Below, one piece after another: positions 48,267-58,973 of a DNA stretch of 64,000 nucleotides (its first letter is position 1; every line of letters starts with the position of its first letter). The notes beneath the pieces were generated by a model, which saw only the letters and a list, made by a program, of their open reading frames with translations, did not search any database and was not told the DNA's origin. Location: NCBI GenBank assembly GCA_037044905.1, contig JBAOKB010000046.1:1-64000 (forward strand). The letters run 5' to 3'. This DNA is from Hortaea werneckii (lineage: Eukaryota; Ascomycota; Dothideomycetes; Mycosphaerellales; Teratosphaeriaceae). A program made the translations under genes and the position numbers.

Positions 48267-51200
48267 ACATTATCGAAGCTCCCACAGCATCAGCAGCACC
48301 GGTATTCCGTACCAAATGCATTGTCAATGGACATACGACACAAGCTATGATCGATTCCGGAGCCAGCGGAAACTTTATATCGACCAGCTTTGTCCAGCGA
48401 AACGGGATCGCCACCCGACGAAAGAAAGACGGCGGATACGAGTTGATGGTCGCAGATGGATCATCCCTATCCGAAGTGGACAGCGAAACAATGCCGCTAG
48501 TCCTAGCTATCCAACAGCACCACGAGACTGTCAGCCTGGATATCGTTGACATGGCCAGTCACGATGTCGTGATGGGGACACCTTGGTTGGAAAAGCACAA
48601 CCCTCTGATAGATTGGAGGAAAAGAGTACTCAAGTTTGAGCGATGCGGTTGCGCTACCGACATCCACCCTATACATCGACAGCGTGCGATGGTAGATGAG
48701 GAAAGACAGTTCTGCGAATTAGAACGTCAACCGATAACATACTCCGACAAAAACGGCAAGGAGATGGTCTCCACAGACACTGAGCCAGCCCAGCCAGGTC
48801 ACGAGGTGAGAGATAAAAGGAGAACTAACGCACCTCCAGAGATCCCTGAAGAGTTTAAGAAATGGAAACCGCTCTTCCAGGAAGAGGAAGGATTAGCCGC
48901 CTTACCTAGACATCAACCATGGGATCACCGAATACAACTTCAGCCCGGCAAAGATCCACCATGGGGGCCACTATACAGGTTATCCGAAAAAGAGCTCGAA
49001 GAGCAACGACGATGGCTGAAAGAAAAGAGCGACAAGGGATGGATAGAGAAATCTCAATCGCCAGCCGCTTCACCAGCAATGTTCGTTCCAAAGAAAGGAG
49101 GAAAACTGCGAATGGTAATCGACTATCGACGACTCAATGAAGTCACGGTCAAGAACCGATATCCACTACCTAACATCGAAGAAATGCAAGATCGACTTAC
49201 CGGAGCAAACTGGTATTCCAAGATTGATCTACGAGACGCATTCTACGCCGTACGAATGGCTAAGGGAGAAGAATGGAAAACAGCCTTCAGGACGCGCTAT
49301 GGACTCTATCAATTTCGAGTCATGCCAATGGGACTTACGAACGCCCCAGCGACGTGTCAGCAACTCGTCAACGATGTGTTACGAGACCTACTCGACATTA
49401 CAACGATAGCCTATGTCGATGACATCTTAATCTTCACCCGCGGAAGCCGAGAACAACACACCAAAGACGTACAAGCAGTGCTAGAACGACTTAGCACAGT
49501 GGACTTCAAGACCGCACCCGAGAAATGTGAATTCTACAAGAAGGAAATCGAATTCCTAGGATTCATCATCAATACTACTGGAATCAAGATGGACCCAAAG
49601 AAAGTACAATCCATCAAGGAATGGCCAACACCGAAGAACGTCACAGAAATCCAAGCCTTTCTGGGACTCGCGAACTACAACAGAAAGTTTGTTGAAGGAT
49701 ACTCCAAACTTGCAATCCCACTCACGAGTCTTACGAAGAAGGACACCAAGTTCGTATGGACGGAGAAACAACAGAAAGCATTCCAACAACTCAAGAAAGC
49801 ATGTATACAGTCACCAACACTCATGCTATTCGATACGAAGAAACCAGTACAAGTCGAAACCGACGCATCCGACTTAGCAATAGGTGCTTGCATCACTCAA
49901 GAACATGATGGCAAAAGACACCCAGTGGCGTATTACTCAAGGAAAATGACGCCAGCGGAACAGAACTACGAGATTTACGACAAAGAACTGTTAGCGATTG
50001 TTGCAGCATTGCGACACTGGAGAGTTTACTGCGAAGGAGCTACAGGACTGACGATATACACCGACCACAAGAACCTTCAATACTTTACAACTACCAAGGA
50101 TCTATCACGTCGACATTGTAGATGGTCAGAGCTACTCGGACAATACAAGTTCGATATCCAGTATACACCAGGAAAAGACAATGGGCGCGCAGATGCGCTA
50201 AGCAGAAGAAGCGACTACATGGAAGGCAAGGAGCAGAACAAGAAAACATTGCTCAAAGTCAACAAGGACGGAAGCCTTACCACAGATACACAAGAGTTTA
50301 ACAACATACTCCGAGTTCTACGAGATGAACAAGAAGAGTTCCCCATCGAACATGGGAAGTACCAGGTTCCACCAGCAAAGGAACACGAATGCATCAAAGA
50401 CCACCATGATAGCCAAACAACAGGACACCCAGGAATAGCCAGAACAACAGATTTGATTAGACGAAACTTTACCTTCCCACAGATGCGGAAGAAGGTTGCC
50501 GACTACATCAAACAGTGCGACAGTTGCCAGAAGAATAAGGCATCACGACATGCGAAATATGGCAATCTCCAGTTCCGAGAACCCTCGGATACACCATGGA
50601 GAGAAGTCACAATGGACTTCATCACGAAGTTACCGGCATCCAAGGACCCCGCAACAGGAGTCGTCTACGATTCAATACTTGTCATGGTAGACACCTTGAC
50701 CAAGTATGCACATTTCATACCGTGCAAGGAATCAATGGCAGCTATGGAACTCGCATACCTCGTACTGGACAGGCTAATCAGACATCATGGAATTCCAGAA
50801 AGCTTCATCACAGACAGAGATAAGCTGTTCACATCGAATTTCTGGAAATCTCTTATGGGACAAATTGGAATCAAGCACAAGTTATCGACAGCATTCCACC
50901 CAGAGACAGATGGTCAGACTGAAAGGACAAATCAGTCACTCGAAGCATATTTACGGCACTACGTCAATTACGCACAAAACAATTGGGTTTCATTGTTACC
51001 AATGGCGCAACTGGCGTTAAACAATAACGCATCAGAGACAACGAGAGAATCGCCATTTTTCCTTAATTATGGAAAAGCACCCAACATGTTCATGGAACCG
51101 AGAACATCAATAAAAGCCGACAAAGCCATAATAATGGCAGAGGAATTGCAGAAGGCACACACCACAGCCCGAGATGCAATCCGACATTCGCAACAGCGAA

Positions 51201-51685
51201 TCCAGAAACAGAGATTCAAAGAATCAAAAACGGCACCTCAACTTAAGAAGGGGGATAAGGTATATCTTCTGACGAAGAACCTGAAAACAAAGCGAAGAAC
51301 GAAGAAACTGGATCACGTCAAAGTCGGACCATTTTTGATTGCCGAACAGAAGGGCACAGTCAGCTACCGACTCGAGCTTCCACCGGACGCAAAGATCCAT
51401 CCAGTGTTCCACATATCCTTGTTGGAACCCGCACACCCCAGCGCCACGCTGCAAACCACGTTCCACTACCAGGAGCAAGAAGACGACGAGTATGAAGTCG
51501 AAAAGATCGTAGACTACGACAGGAATAGTCAGCGATACCTCATCAAGTGGAAAGGATACCCCAGCGACGAAAATACATGGGAACCACTTACCAATCTTAA
51601 TTGCCCGAAGTTGCTACACCAGTACCACCGGAGAAGGAAAGGGATTGATCCATATTCCCCAGGGTCTCCATCATCAGGGGAGTAA
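48176..51685 (+). CDS. Pol of chromovirus copy 2
   Basis: 1169 codons, identical to copy 1 (Arg8 and Val131 in numbering from the first ATG). All catalytic motifs and the chromodomain are intact, so the copy looks coding-competent. Confidence 0.95.
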   Translation: MGSLSRRRQLARILFKKRRIPADRSSRQEVNIIEAPTASAAPVFRTKCIVNGHTTQAMIDSGASGNFISTSFVQRNGIATRRKKDGGYELMVADGSSLSEVDSETMPLVLAIQQHHETVSLDIVDMASHDVVMGTPWLEKHNPLIDWRKRVLKFERCGCATDIHPIHRQRAMVDEERQFCELERQPITYSDKNGKEMVSTDTEPAQPGHEVRDKRRTNAPPEIPEEFKKWKPLFQEEEGLAALPRHQPWDHRIQLQPGKDPPWGPLYRLSEKELEEQRRWLKEKSDKGWIEKSQSPAASPAMFVPKKGGKLRMVIDYRRLNEVTVKNRYPLPNIEEMQDRLTGANWYSKIDLRDAFYAVRMAKGEEWKTAFRTRYGLYQFRVMPMGLTNAPATCQQLVNDVLRDLLDITTIAYVDDILIFTRGSREQHTKDVQAVLERLSTVDFKTAPEKCEFYKKEIEFLGFIINTTGIKMDPKKVQSIKEWPTPKNVTEIQAFLGLANYNRKFVEGYSKLAIPLTSLTKKDTKFVWTEKQQKAFQQLKKACIQSPTLMLFDTKKPVQVETDASDLAIGACITQEHDGKRHPVAYYSRKMTPAEQNYEIYDKELLAIVAALRHWRVYCEGATGLTIYTDHKNLQYFTTTKDLSRRHCRWSELLGQYKFDIQYTPGKDNGRADALSRRSDYMEGKEQNKKTLLKVNKDGSLTTDTQEFNNILRVLRDEQEEFPIEHGKYQVPPAKEHECIKDHHDSQTTGHPGIARTTDLIRRNFTFPQMRKKVADYIKQCDSCQKNKASRHAKYGNLQFREPSDTPWREVTMDFITKLPASKDPATGVVYDSILVMVDTLTKYAHFIPCKESMAAMELAYLVLDRLIRHHGIPESFITDRDKLFTSNFWKSLMGQIGIKHKLSTAFHPETDGQTERTNQSLEAYLRHYVNYAQNNWVSLLPMAQLALNNNASETTRESPFFLNYGKAPNMFMEPRTSIKADKAIIMAEELQKAHTTARDAIRHSQQRIQKQRFKESKTAPQLKKGDKVYLLTKNLKTKRRTKKLDHVKVGPFLIAEQKGTVSYRLELPPDAKIHPVFHISLLEPAHPSATLQTTFHYQEQEDDEYEVEKIVDYDRNSQRYLIKWKGYPSDENTWEPLTNLNCPKLLHQYHRRRKGIDPYSPGSPSSGE
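48221..48227 (+). promoter_or_regulatory. -1 frameshift slippery site, copy 2
   Basis: A AAA AAC in the same phase, with the same downstream hairpin as copy 1. Confidence 0.75.
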
Positions 51686-52109
51686 GGCCCACAGTAGCAG
51701 CCGCCGCAGGACAATTCTCTTCAGCCTCAAACGCGCCCTCTGCATCCATTTCCGACGCAAGGCATTCGGCTTTCCGAGCCGCCCGACCTTCAGCTTGACG
51801 AAGGATCTTCTTGTTTCGCATTAACCGAGCCATCACGGTAGCCAACAACTCTTCATCCTCATCCACCTTGCGCTGGTACTCCTCCCGAGTTCGGTCTAAG
51901 GATTCCCAAGACATGTTGACGCATTTCTTGCCTTGACGGACGCATTCGGAACACCGAAGGTTGGTTGAGTTCGACATGATGATGCAAAGATGGTTGTGTG
52001 TAGAACAACGTTCACACGGGAAGAAGACAGGACGACCGTTCCTTTCAATTTCGGCAGCCAGACGCGAGCGTCTTTTCTTGGAAGAAGAAGTTTCTGGTTG
52101 CAGAGACAT
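51597..52109 (-). CDS. Antisense Zn2Cys6-like ORF, copy 2
   Basis: 170 aa, identical to the copy 1 product. Its start at 52109 lies 97 nt from the 3' LTR edge, and its 3' end overlaps pol by 89 nt. Confidence 0.6.
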   Translation of the reverse strand: MSLQPETSSSKKRRSRLAAEIERNGRPVFFPCERCSTHNHLCIIMSNSTNLRCSECVRQGKKCVNMSWESLDRTREEYQRKVDEDEELLATVMARLMRNKKILRQAEGRAARKAECLASEMDAEGAFEAEENCPAAAATVGLTPLMMETLGNMDQSLSFSGGTGVATSGN

Positions 52110-52206
52110 CGTAGGAAGAAAGACTGCTACAAACTGTTACAAAAGGAACGCGGGGGACAGCGACATCATAAGCTTCAGGGACGAAGCTAGGCTGAAAGGG
52201 GGATGG

Positions 52207-52608
52207 TGTTACGAGCACGGTCACGAGACGGTCAGACCCGAAGCGATTGGCCAGTAGGGGCCAGAGGAGACAAGGGTCACGTGACCAGTATGCAAGTGAG
52301 CGCTGCCTTGGCAGGCGACTGACTGCATATATGCAAGTGGTCGACTGGTCGACGAGCGACCGAGCGATCACTGAGCGACTGATCGCTGAGCGACCAGGCG
52401 ATCAGATGCATGAAGACACGAATCTCTTATGTATATAACTAGGCACGTTTCTCATTAGGAGTTCGTGTGTTCAACTCATGTTGCAATCCGACTGTTAGGT
52501 AGAGACCCAACAGCCTTGTCACAATCAGTTATCCCACAACCCAGTTGTCTTGACACATCTGTTCCAAAGAGCTCTAAACCCGTGACACTACTTCGTAGGG
52601 TCGCAACA
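52207..52608 (+). repeat. LTR 3 (3' LTR of copy 2)
   Basis: Complete 402-bp LTR ending AACA at 52608. Its last 32 bases (52577-52608) are the only non-mirrored sequence at the centre of the giant inverted repeat. Confidence 0.95.
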
Positions 52609-52978
52609 TAGAGCTCTTTGGAACAGATGTGTCAAGACAACTGGGTTGTGGGATAACTGATTGTGACAAGGCTGTTGGGTCTCTACCTAACAGTCGGATT
52701 GCAACATGAGTTGAACACACGAACTCCTAATGAGAAACGTGCCTAGTTATATACATAAGAGATTCGTGTCTTCATGCATCTGATCGCCTGGTCGCTCAGC
52801 GATCAGTCGCTCAGTGATCGCTCGGTCGCTCGTCGACCAGTCGACCACTTGCATATATGCAGTCAGTCGCCTGCCAAGGCAGCGCTCACTTGCATACTGG
52901 TCACGTGACCCTTGTCTCCTCTGGCCCCTACTGGCCAATCGCTTCGGGTCTGACCGTCTCGTGACCGTGCTCGTAACA
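52609..52978 (-). repeat. LTR 4, truncated 3' LTR of copy 3
   Basis: 370 bp in inverted orientation. It lacks the terminal 32 bases of the LTR at the junction and starts within TAGAGCTC, directly after the end of LTR 3. Confidence 0.95.
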
Positions 52979-53075
52979 CCATCCCCCTTTCAGCCTAGCT
53001 TCGTCCCTGAAGCTTATGATGTCGCTGTCCCCCGCGTTCCTTTTGTAACAGTTTGTAGCAGTCTTTCTTCCTACG

Positions 53076-53588
53076 ATGTCTCTGCAACCAGAAACTTCTT
53101 CTTCCAAGAAAAGACGCTCGCGTCTGGCTGCCGAAATTGAAAGGAACGGTCGTCCTGTCTTCTTCCCGTGTGAACGTTGTTCTACACACAACCATCTTTG
53201 CATCATCATGTCGAACTCAACCAACCTTCGGTGTTCCGAATGCGTCCGTCAAGGCAAGAAATGCGTCAACATGTCTTGGGAATCCTTAGACCGAACTCGG
53301 GAGGAGTACCAGCGCAAGGTGGATGAGGATGAAGAGTTGTTGGCTACCGTGATGGCTCGGTTAATGCGAAACAAGAAGATCCTTCGTCAAGCTGAAGGTC
53401 GGGCGGCTCGGAAAGCCGAATGCCTTGCGTCGGAAATGGATGCAGAGGGCGCGTTTGAGGCTGAAGAGAATTGTCCTGCGGCGGCTGCTACTGTGGGCCT
53501 TACTCCCCTGATGATGGAGACCCTGGGGAATATGGATCAATCCCTTTCCTTCTCCGGTGGTACTGGTGTAGCAACTTCGGGCAATTAA
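53076..53588 (+). CDS. Antisense Zn2Cys6-like ORF, copy 3
   Basis: 170 aa, same protein as in copies 1 and 2, here on + because the element is inverted. The starts of the copy 2 and copy 3 antisense ORFs face each other across the palindrome centre, about 970 bp apart. Confidence 0.6.
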   Translation: MSLQPETSSSKKRRSRLAAEIERNGRPVFFPCERCSTHNHLCIIMSNSTNLRCSECVRQGKKCVNMSWESLDRTREEYQRKVDEDEELLATVMARLMRNKKILRQAEGRAARKAECLASEMDAEGAFEAEENCPAAAATVGLTPLMMETLGNMDQSLSFSGGTGVATSGN

Positions 53589-56500
53589 GATTGGTAAGTG
53601 GTTCCCATGTATTTTCGTCGCTGGGGTATCCTTTCCACTTGATGAGGTATCGCTGACTATTCCTGTCGTAGTCTACGATCTTTTCGACTTCATACTCGTC
53701 GTCTTCTTGCTCCTGGTAGTGGAACGTGGTTTGCAGCGTGGCGCTGGGGTGTGCGGGTTCCAACAAGGATATGTGGAACACTGGATGGATCTTTGCGTCC
53801 GGTGGAAGCTCGAGTCGGTAGCTGACTGTGCCCTTCTGTTCGGCAATCAAAAATGGTCCGACTTTGACGTGATCCAGTTTCTTCGTTCTTCGCTTTGTTT
53901 TCAGGTTCTTCGTCAGAAGATATACCTTATCCCCCTTCTTAAGTTGAGGTGCCGTTTTTGATTCTTTGAATCTCTGTTTCTGGATTCGCTGTTGCGAATG
54001 TCGGATTGCATCTCGGGCTGTGGTGTGTGCCTTCTGCAATTCCTCTGCCATTATTATGGCTTTGTCGGCTTTTATTGATGTTCTCGGTTCCATGAACATG
54101 TTGGGTGCTTTTCCATAATTAAGGAAAAATGGCGATTCTCTCGTTGTCTCTGATGCGTTATTGTTTAACGCCAGTTGCGCCATTGGTAACAATGAAACCC
54201 AATTGTTTTGTGCGTAATTGACGTAGTGCCGTAAATATGCTTCGAGTGACTGATTTGTCCTTTCAGTCTGACCATCTGTCTCTGGGTGGAATGCTGTCGA
54301 TAACTTGTGCTTGATTCCAATTTGTCCCATAAGAGATTTCCAGAAATTCGATGTGAACAGCTTATCTCTGTCTGTGATGAAGCTTTCTGGAATTCCATGA
54401 TGTCTGATTAGCCTGTCCAGTACGAGGTATGCGAGTTCCATAGCTGCCATTGATTCCTTGCACGGTATGAAATGTGCATACTTGGTCAAGGTGTCTACCA
54501 TGACAAGTATTGAATCGTAGACGACTCCTGTTGCGGGGTCCTTGGATGCCGGTAACTTCGTGATGAAGTCCATTGTGACTTCTCTCCATGGTGTATCCGA
54601 GGGTTCTCGGAACTGGAGATTGCCATATTTCGCATGTCGTGATGCCTTATTCTTCTGGCAACTGTCGCACTGTTTGATGTAGTCGGCAACCTTCTTCCGC
54701 ATCTGTGGGAAGGTAAAGTTTCGTCTAATCAAATCTGTTGTTCTGGCTATTCCTGGGTGTCCTGTTGTTTGGCTATCATGGTGGTCTTTGATGCATTCGT
54801 GTTCCTTTGCTGGTGGAACCTGGTACTTCCCATGTTCGATGGGGAACTCTTCTTGTTCATCTCGTAGAACTCGGAGTATGTTGTTAAACTCTTGTGTATC
54901 TGTGGTAAGGCTTCCGTCCTTGTTGACTTTGAGCAATGTTTTCTTGTTCTGCTCCTTGCCTTCCATGTAGTCGCTTCTTCTGCTTAGCGCATCTGCGCGC
55001 CCATTGTCTTTTCCTGGTGTATACTGGATATCGAACTTGTATTGTCCGAGTAGCTCTGACCATCTACAATGTCGACGTGATAGATCCTTGGTAGTTGTAA
55101 AGTATTGAAGGTTCTTGTGGTCGGTGTATATCGTCAGTCCTGTAGCTCCTTCGCAGTAAACTCTCCAGTGTCGCAATGCTGCAACAATCGCTAACAGTTC
55201 TTTGTCGTAAATCTCGTAGTTCTGTTCCGCTGGCGTCATTTTCCTTGAGTAATACGCCACTGGGTGTCTTTTGCCATCATGTTCTTGAGTGATGCAAGCA
55301 CCTATTGCTAAGTCGGATGCGTCGGTTTCGACTTGTACTGGTTTCTTCGTATCGAATAGCATGAGTGTTGGTGACTGTATACATGCTTTCTTGAGTTGTT
55401 GGAATGCTTTCTGTTGTTTCTCCGTCCATACGAACTTGGTGTCCTTCTTCGTAAGACTCGTGAGTGGGATTGCAAGTTTGGAGTATCCTTCAACAAACTT
55501 TCTGTTGTAGTTCGCGAGTCCCAGAAAGGCTTGGATTTCTGTGACGTTCTTCGGTGTTGGCCATTCCTTGATGGATTGTACTTTCTTTGGGTCCATCTTG
55601 ATTCCAGTAGTATTGATGATGAATCCTAGGAATTCGATTTCCTTCTTGTAGAATTCACATTTCTCGGGTGCGGTCTTGAAGTCCACTGTGCTAAGTCGTT
55701 CTAGCACTGCTTGTACGTCTTTGGTGTGTTGTTCTCGGCTTCCGCGGGTGAAGATTAAGATGTCATCGACATAGGCTATCGTTGTAATGTCGAGTAGGTC
55801 TCGTAACACATCGTTGACGAGTTGCTGACACGTCGCTGGGGCGTTCGTAAGTCCCATTGGCATGACTCGAAATTGATAGAGTCCATAGCGCGTCCTGAAG
55901 GCTGTTTTCCATTCTTCTCCCTTAGCCATTCGTACGGCGTAGAATGCGTCTCGTAGATCAATCTTGGAATACCAGTTTGCTCCGGTAAGTCGATCTTGCA
56001 TTTCTTCGATGTTAGGTAGTGGATATCGGTTCTTGACCGTGACTTCATTGAGTCGTCGATAGTCGATTACCATTCGCAGTTTTCCTCCTTTCTTTGGAAC
56101 GAACATTGCTGGTGAAGCGGCTGGCGATTGAGATTTCTCTATCCATCCCTTGTCGCTCTTTTCTTTCAGCCATCGTCGTTGCTCTTCGAGCTCTTTTTCG
56201 GATAACCTGTATAGTGGCCCCCATGGTGGATCTTTGCCGGGCTGAAGTTGTATTCGGTGATCCCATGGTTGATGTCTAGGTAAGGCGGCTAATCCTTCCT
56301 CTTCCTGGAAGAGCGGTTTCCATTTCTTAAACTCTTCAGGGATCTCTGGAGGTGCGTTAGTTCTCCTTTTATCTCTCACCTCGTGACCTGGCTGGGCTGG
56401 CTCAGTGTCTGTGGAGACCATCTCCTTGCCGTTTTTGTCGGAGTATGTTATCGGTTGACGTTCTAATTCGCAGAACTGTCTTTCCTCATCTACCATCGCA

Positions 56501-57009
56501 CGCTGTCGATGTATAGGGTGGATGTCGGTAGCGCAACCGCATCGCTCAAACTTGAGTACTCTTTTCCTCCAATCTATCAGAGGGTTGTGCTTTTCCAACC
56601 AAGGTGTCCCCATCACGATGTCGTGACTGGCCATGTCAACGATATCCAGGCTGACAGTCTCGTGGTGCTGTTGGATAGCTAGGACTAGCGGCATTGTTTC
56701 GCTGTCCACTTCGGATAGGGATGATCCATCTGCGACCATCAACTCGTATCCGCCGTCTTTCTTTCGTCGGGTGGCGATCCCGTTTCGCTGGACAAAGCTG
56801 GTCGATATAAAGTTTCCGCTGGCTCCGGAATCGATCATAGCTTGTGTCGTATGTCCATTGACAATGCATTTGGTACGGAATACCGGTGCTGCTGATGCTG
56901 TGGGAGCTTCGATAATGTTTACTTCCTGGCGACTGCTCCTGTCGGCAGGGATCCTTCGTTTTTTGAATAGTATCCTGGCGAGTTGGCATCTTCGAGACAG
57001 ACTTCCCAA
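53500..57009 (-). CDS. Pol of chromovirus copy 3
   Basis: Frame open from just after TGA, first codon TTG (ATG in copies 1 and 2), 1169 codons. Differences from copy 1: Arg8 to Cys and Val131 to Ile. Protease, RT, RNase H, integrase and chromodomain motifs are intact. Loss of the ATG without damage to the ORF supports frameshift expression. Confidence 0.95.
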   Translation of the reverse strand: MGSLSRRCQLARILFKKRRIPADRSSRQEVNIIEAPTASAAPVFRTKCIVNGHTTQAMIDSGASGNFISTSFVQRNGIATRRKKDGGYELMVADGSSLSEVDSETMPLVLAIQQHHETVSLDIVDMASHDIVMGTPWLEKHNPLIDWRKRVLKFERCGCATDIHPIHRQRAMVDEERQFCELERQPITYSDKNGKEMVSTDTEPAQPGHEVRDKRRTNAPPEIPEEFKKWKPLFQEEEGLAALPRHQPWDHRIQLQPGKDPPWGPLYRLSEKELEEQRRWLKEKSDKGWIEKSQSPAASPAMFVPKKGGKLRMVIDYRRLNEVTVKNRYPLPNIEEMQDRLTGANWYSKIDLRDAFYAVRMAKGEEWKTAFRTRYGLYQFRVMPMGLTNAPATCQQLVNDVLRDLLDITTIAYVDDILIFTRGSREQHTKDVQAVLERLSTVDFKTAPEKCEFYKKEIEFLGFIINTTGIKMDPKKVQSIKEWPTPKNVTEIQAFLGLANYNRKFVEGYSKLAIPLTSLTKKDTKFVWTEKQQKAFQQLKKACIQSPTLMLFDTKKPVQVETDASDLAIGACITQEHDGKRHPVAYYSRKMTPAEQNYEIYDKELLAIVAALRHWRVYCEGATGLTIYTDHKNLQYFTTTKDLSRRHCRWSELLGQYKFDIQYTPGKDNGRADALSRRSDYMEGKEQNKKTLLKVNKDGSLTTDTQEFNNILRVLRDEQEEFPIEHGKYQVPPAKEHECIKDHHDSQTTGHPGIARTTDLIRRNFTFPQMRKKVADYIKQCDSCQKNKASRHAKYGNLQFREPSDTPWREVTMDFITKLPASKDPATGVVYDSILVMVDTLTKYAHFIPCKESMAAMELAYLVLDRLIRHHGIPESFITDRDKLFTSNFWKSLMGQIGIKHKLSTAFHPETDGQTERTNQSLEAYLRHYVNYAQNNWVSLLPMAQLALNNNASETTRESPFFLNYGKAPNMFMEPRTSIKADKAIIMAEELQKAHTTARDAIRHSQQRIQKQRFKESKTAPQLKKGDKVYLLTKNLKTKRRTKKLDHVKVGPFLIAEQKGTVSYRLELPPDAKIHPVFHISLLEPAHPSATLQTTFHYQEQEDDEYEVEKIVDYDRNSQRYLIKWKGYPSDENTWEPLTNLNCPKLLHQYHRRRKGIDPYSPGSPSSGE

Positions 57010-58934
57010 TCAAGGGGTCCATGTCGTGGGCCTAGGATAACCTTTCCTTGTGTCATTGATACCTTGATTTGTCCTTTGACAGTGGCTTTGACGTGCCCTA
57101 GTATCATGTTTCTCCATATTGGTAGTTGCACTGGTGGTCCCATGGGCTTCAGTTCCCATTGTTTTGTGGACTCAGTCAATTTGTGCCGCATTGCCTCCAA
57201 CGATATGAGGTCTTCTTGATAGGCTTCCTGGATTCGGTGTAATTCATGTAGTCGTGCCTTAACGATCTGGATTCGTTCTCTAACACTTCTGGGAATATGG
57301 ATTCCATCGGGTGTGCCATAACTTCCATCGGATTGGAATGTACTTCCAATTGGTGGTCGTTCTTGCACGTGTGCTGCGGCGTCGTAGTCGACGTTGACAA
57401 GTCGGTAATTCCAGAACATTGCTCTAATTCGGTTGAGCATGTTGTCGAATTCGATTGGGTGCAGTCGTCGTTTCCCTTGGATCTGTGGGAATACGGTTTC
57501 AAATTGGTTCGCGATGAAGAGGATCATTCTCCGAGCTGGTCCTGCTCCTGAGACTTCGAAATGATATAGTTCGAGGTCGTCGGGTTCATCGTCGTCGGTA
57601 TATTCTTCTTCAGATGAATCGTTATCCGTCGTGGCGACTGTTTGGGCGATCATTTGTAGTTGTTCCAGGTTTGGTCCCGTTAGTTCTGGTTCGGTATCGT
57701 TGTTTGGTGGAGATTCTTCTTCTCCCAGCAGTTCTTCTTCCTGCTCGGGGGGTGTATTTTCTTGCAGAGTTGCGTCCTCCCAATTGAATGGTGGTGGAGA
57801 CCTTCCTCTCCGGGAATTTCCTAAGTCTCTCATCTGCTGTAGCGGCTGGCCTCGTACCATCGCGTTAAATTCCATCCTAGCCTTACGTGGCTTCTTGGGA
57901 TAGTGACCACTTGCTAGCTTGTCTGAGTCATGGGTTTTACAGTAGTCGTCGTAACAACCCGTCCAATGCATAGCCTTATGGTCTGGTTCCGTCTTCGGTT
58001 CCTTAACGAGTTTTGATACATCGTAGGCGCCTCGTCCATCGTTTGCTTCGTTGATGGGTTCCTTCACTAGCATCATGTTGAGCTGCTCCTGCGGTCGCAC
58101 CTTTCGTCCGCGGCAGTCTCGTGCGTAATGCCCTATCTTGTGGCAGTTGTAGCACTCCGGTCCTTCTCGTTTCTTTCCTCTGTTGTTGTTCCCTTGGAAC
58201 TTCCCTTTTCCCTTGGCTCCTCGCATGCCTTTTCCTTTTGGCTTGCGCTGGATAATATCCAATTCCATGGCGTCCGGATCGCGACGAGACCCTCCAGTCC
58301 AGCTGGTAGAGTTGTAGCCAGATCGTCCGCGATACTGTCCATTATGGCGTTTTTCCATCTTCCTCTCGTAGAGCCTATCGTCAATTTCGATAGCATCCTG
58401 AATCATCAGTTCGAGAGTGTCGTGAGATGCACCTGAGCGCATGAGTTCATCCTTGACGTCGTCCTTGAGTCCAGTGTAATACATAGTGAGTAAGGCTTGG
58501 TCATCCCACCCAGTTTTGCCTGAATACTCCCTGAACTTGGCGGTGTATTGCGAAGTAGACGTCTTCTGTTTCAAGTGTTGGATAACTCGGATGGCGACTT
58601 GTTTTTCGTTACTCAACCCATAAATATTTCGAATGGCTTTGACATAATTGTCCCAGCTGTTGAAGATTCCTTCGGTGTCGATGTTCTGGTGCAAGACTTC
58701 GTGCAACCTAGGTCGAATCCATTGTTGGACTTGTCCCCTAAGGTAAGAGGATGCAAGTAAGGTCTTCTTGGGATCCTGGGTGATGTTTTCGAAACGAAAG
58801 TAAAGTGCCATTTGGTTGAGCCAATCGTCGAGCTTCGATCGATCGCCATAGTAATAGTCCGGTCTGGCGACTTTGATATTGTTGTCGTGGGTACGCTGCT
58901 GAACGCTGGTGTCTCGGTTCTCGGATGGAGCCAT
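56919..58934 (-). CDS. Gag of chromovirus copy 3
   Basis: 671 aa. Differs from copy 1 at Val114 (Ala here) and Glu642 (Asp here). The zinc knuckle and acidic region are unchanged. Confidence 0.93.
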   Translation of the reverse strand: MAPSENRDTSVQQRTHDNNIKVARPDYYYGDRSKLDDWLNQMALYFRFENITQDPKKTLLASSYLRGQVQQWIRPRLHEVLHQNIDTEGIFNSWDNYVKAIRNIYGLSNEKQVAIRVIQHLKQKTSTSQYTAKFREYSGKTGWDDQALLTMYYTGLKDDVKDELMRSGASHDTLELMIQDAIEIDDRLYERKMEKRHNGQYRGRSGYNSTSWTGGSRRDPDAMELDIIQRKPKGKGMRGAKGKGKFQGNNNRGKKREGPECYNCHKIGHYARDCRGRKVRPQEQLNMMLVKEPINEANDGRGAYDVSKLVKEPKTEPDHKAMHWTGCYDDYCKTHDSDKLASGHYPKKPRKARMEFNAMVRGQPLQQMRDLGNSRRGRSPPPFNWEDATLQENTPPEQEEELLGEEESPPNNDTEPELTGPNLEQLQMIAQTVATTDNDSSEEEYTDDDEPDDLELYHFEVSGAGPARRMILFIANQFETVFPQIQGKRRLHPIEFDNMLNRIRAMFWNYRLVNVDYDAAAHVQERPPIGSTFQSDGSYGTPDGIHIPRSVRERIQIVKARLHELHRIQEAYQEDLISLEAMRHKLTESTKQWELKPMGPPVQLPIWRNMILGHVKATVKGQIKVSMTQGKVILGPRHGPLDWEVCLEDANSPGYYSKNEGSLPTGAVARK
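56958..56964 (-). promoter_or_regulatory. -1 frameshift slippery site, copy 3
   Basis: Minus-strand A AAA AAC in gag phase, unchanged although bases nearby have mutated. Confidence 0.75.
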
Positions 58935-58973
58935 TGTTGTCTGAGGTACAAAGTTCCTTGAGGGTGTTCAAAG

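Larger units (their letters stand above)
45810..52608 (+). mobile_element. Ty3/gypsy chromovirus, copy 2
   Basis: Same orientation as copy 1, offset by exactly 6397 bp. Gag, Pol and antisense proteins are identical to those of copy 1. Its 3' LTR (52207-52608) is complete and abuts a truncated inverted LTR of copy 3. Confidence 0.96.

Noticed and set aside
52577..52608. Single-read fold-back artefact at the palindrome centre
   Set aside because: The arms differ by several consistent substitutions, which a self-folded read would not show; an assembly-level error is still possible and is listed as a check.
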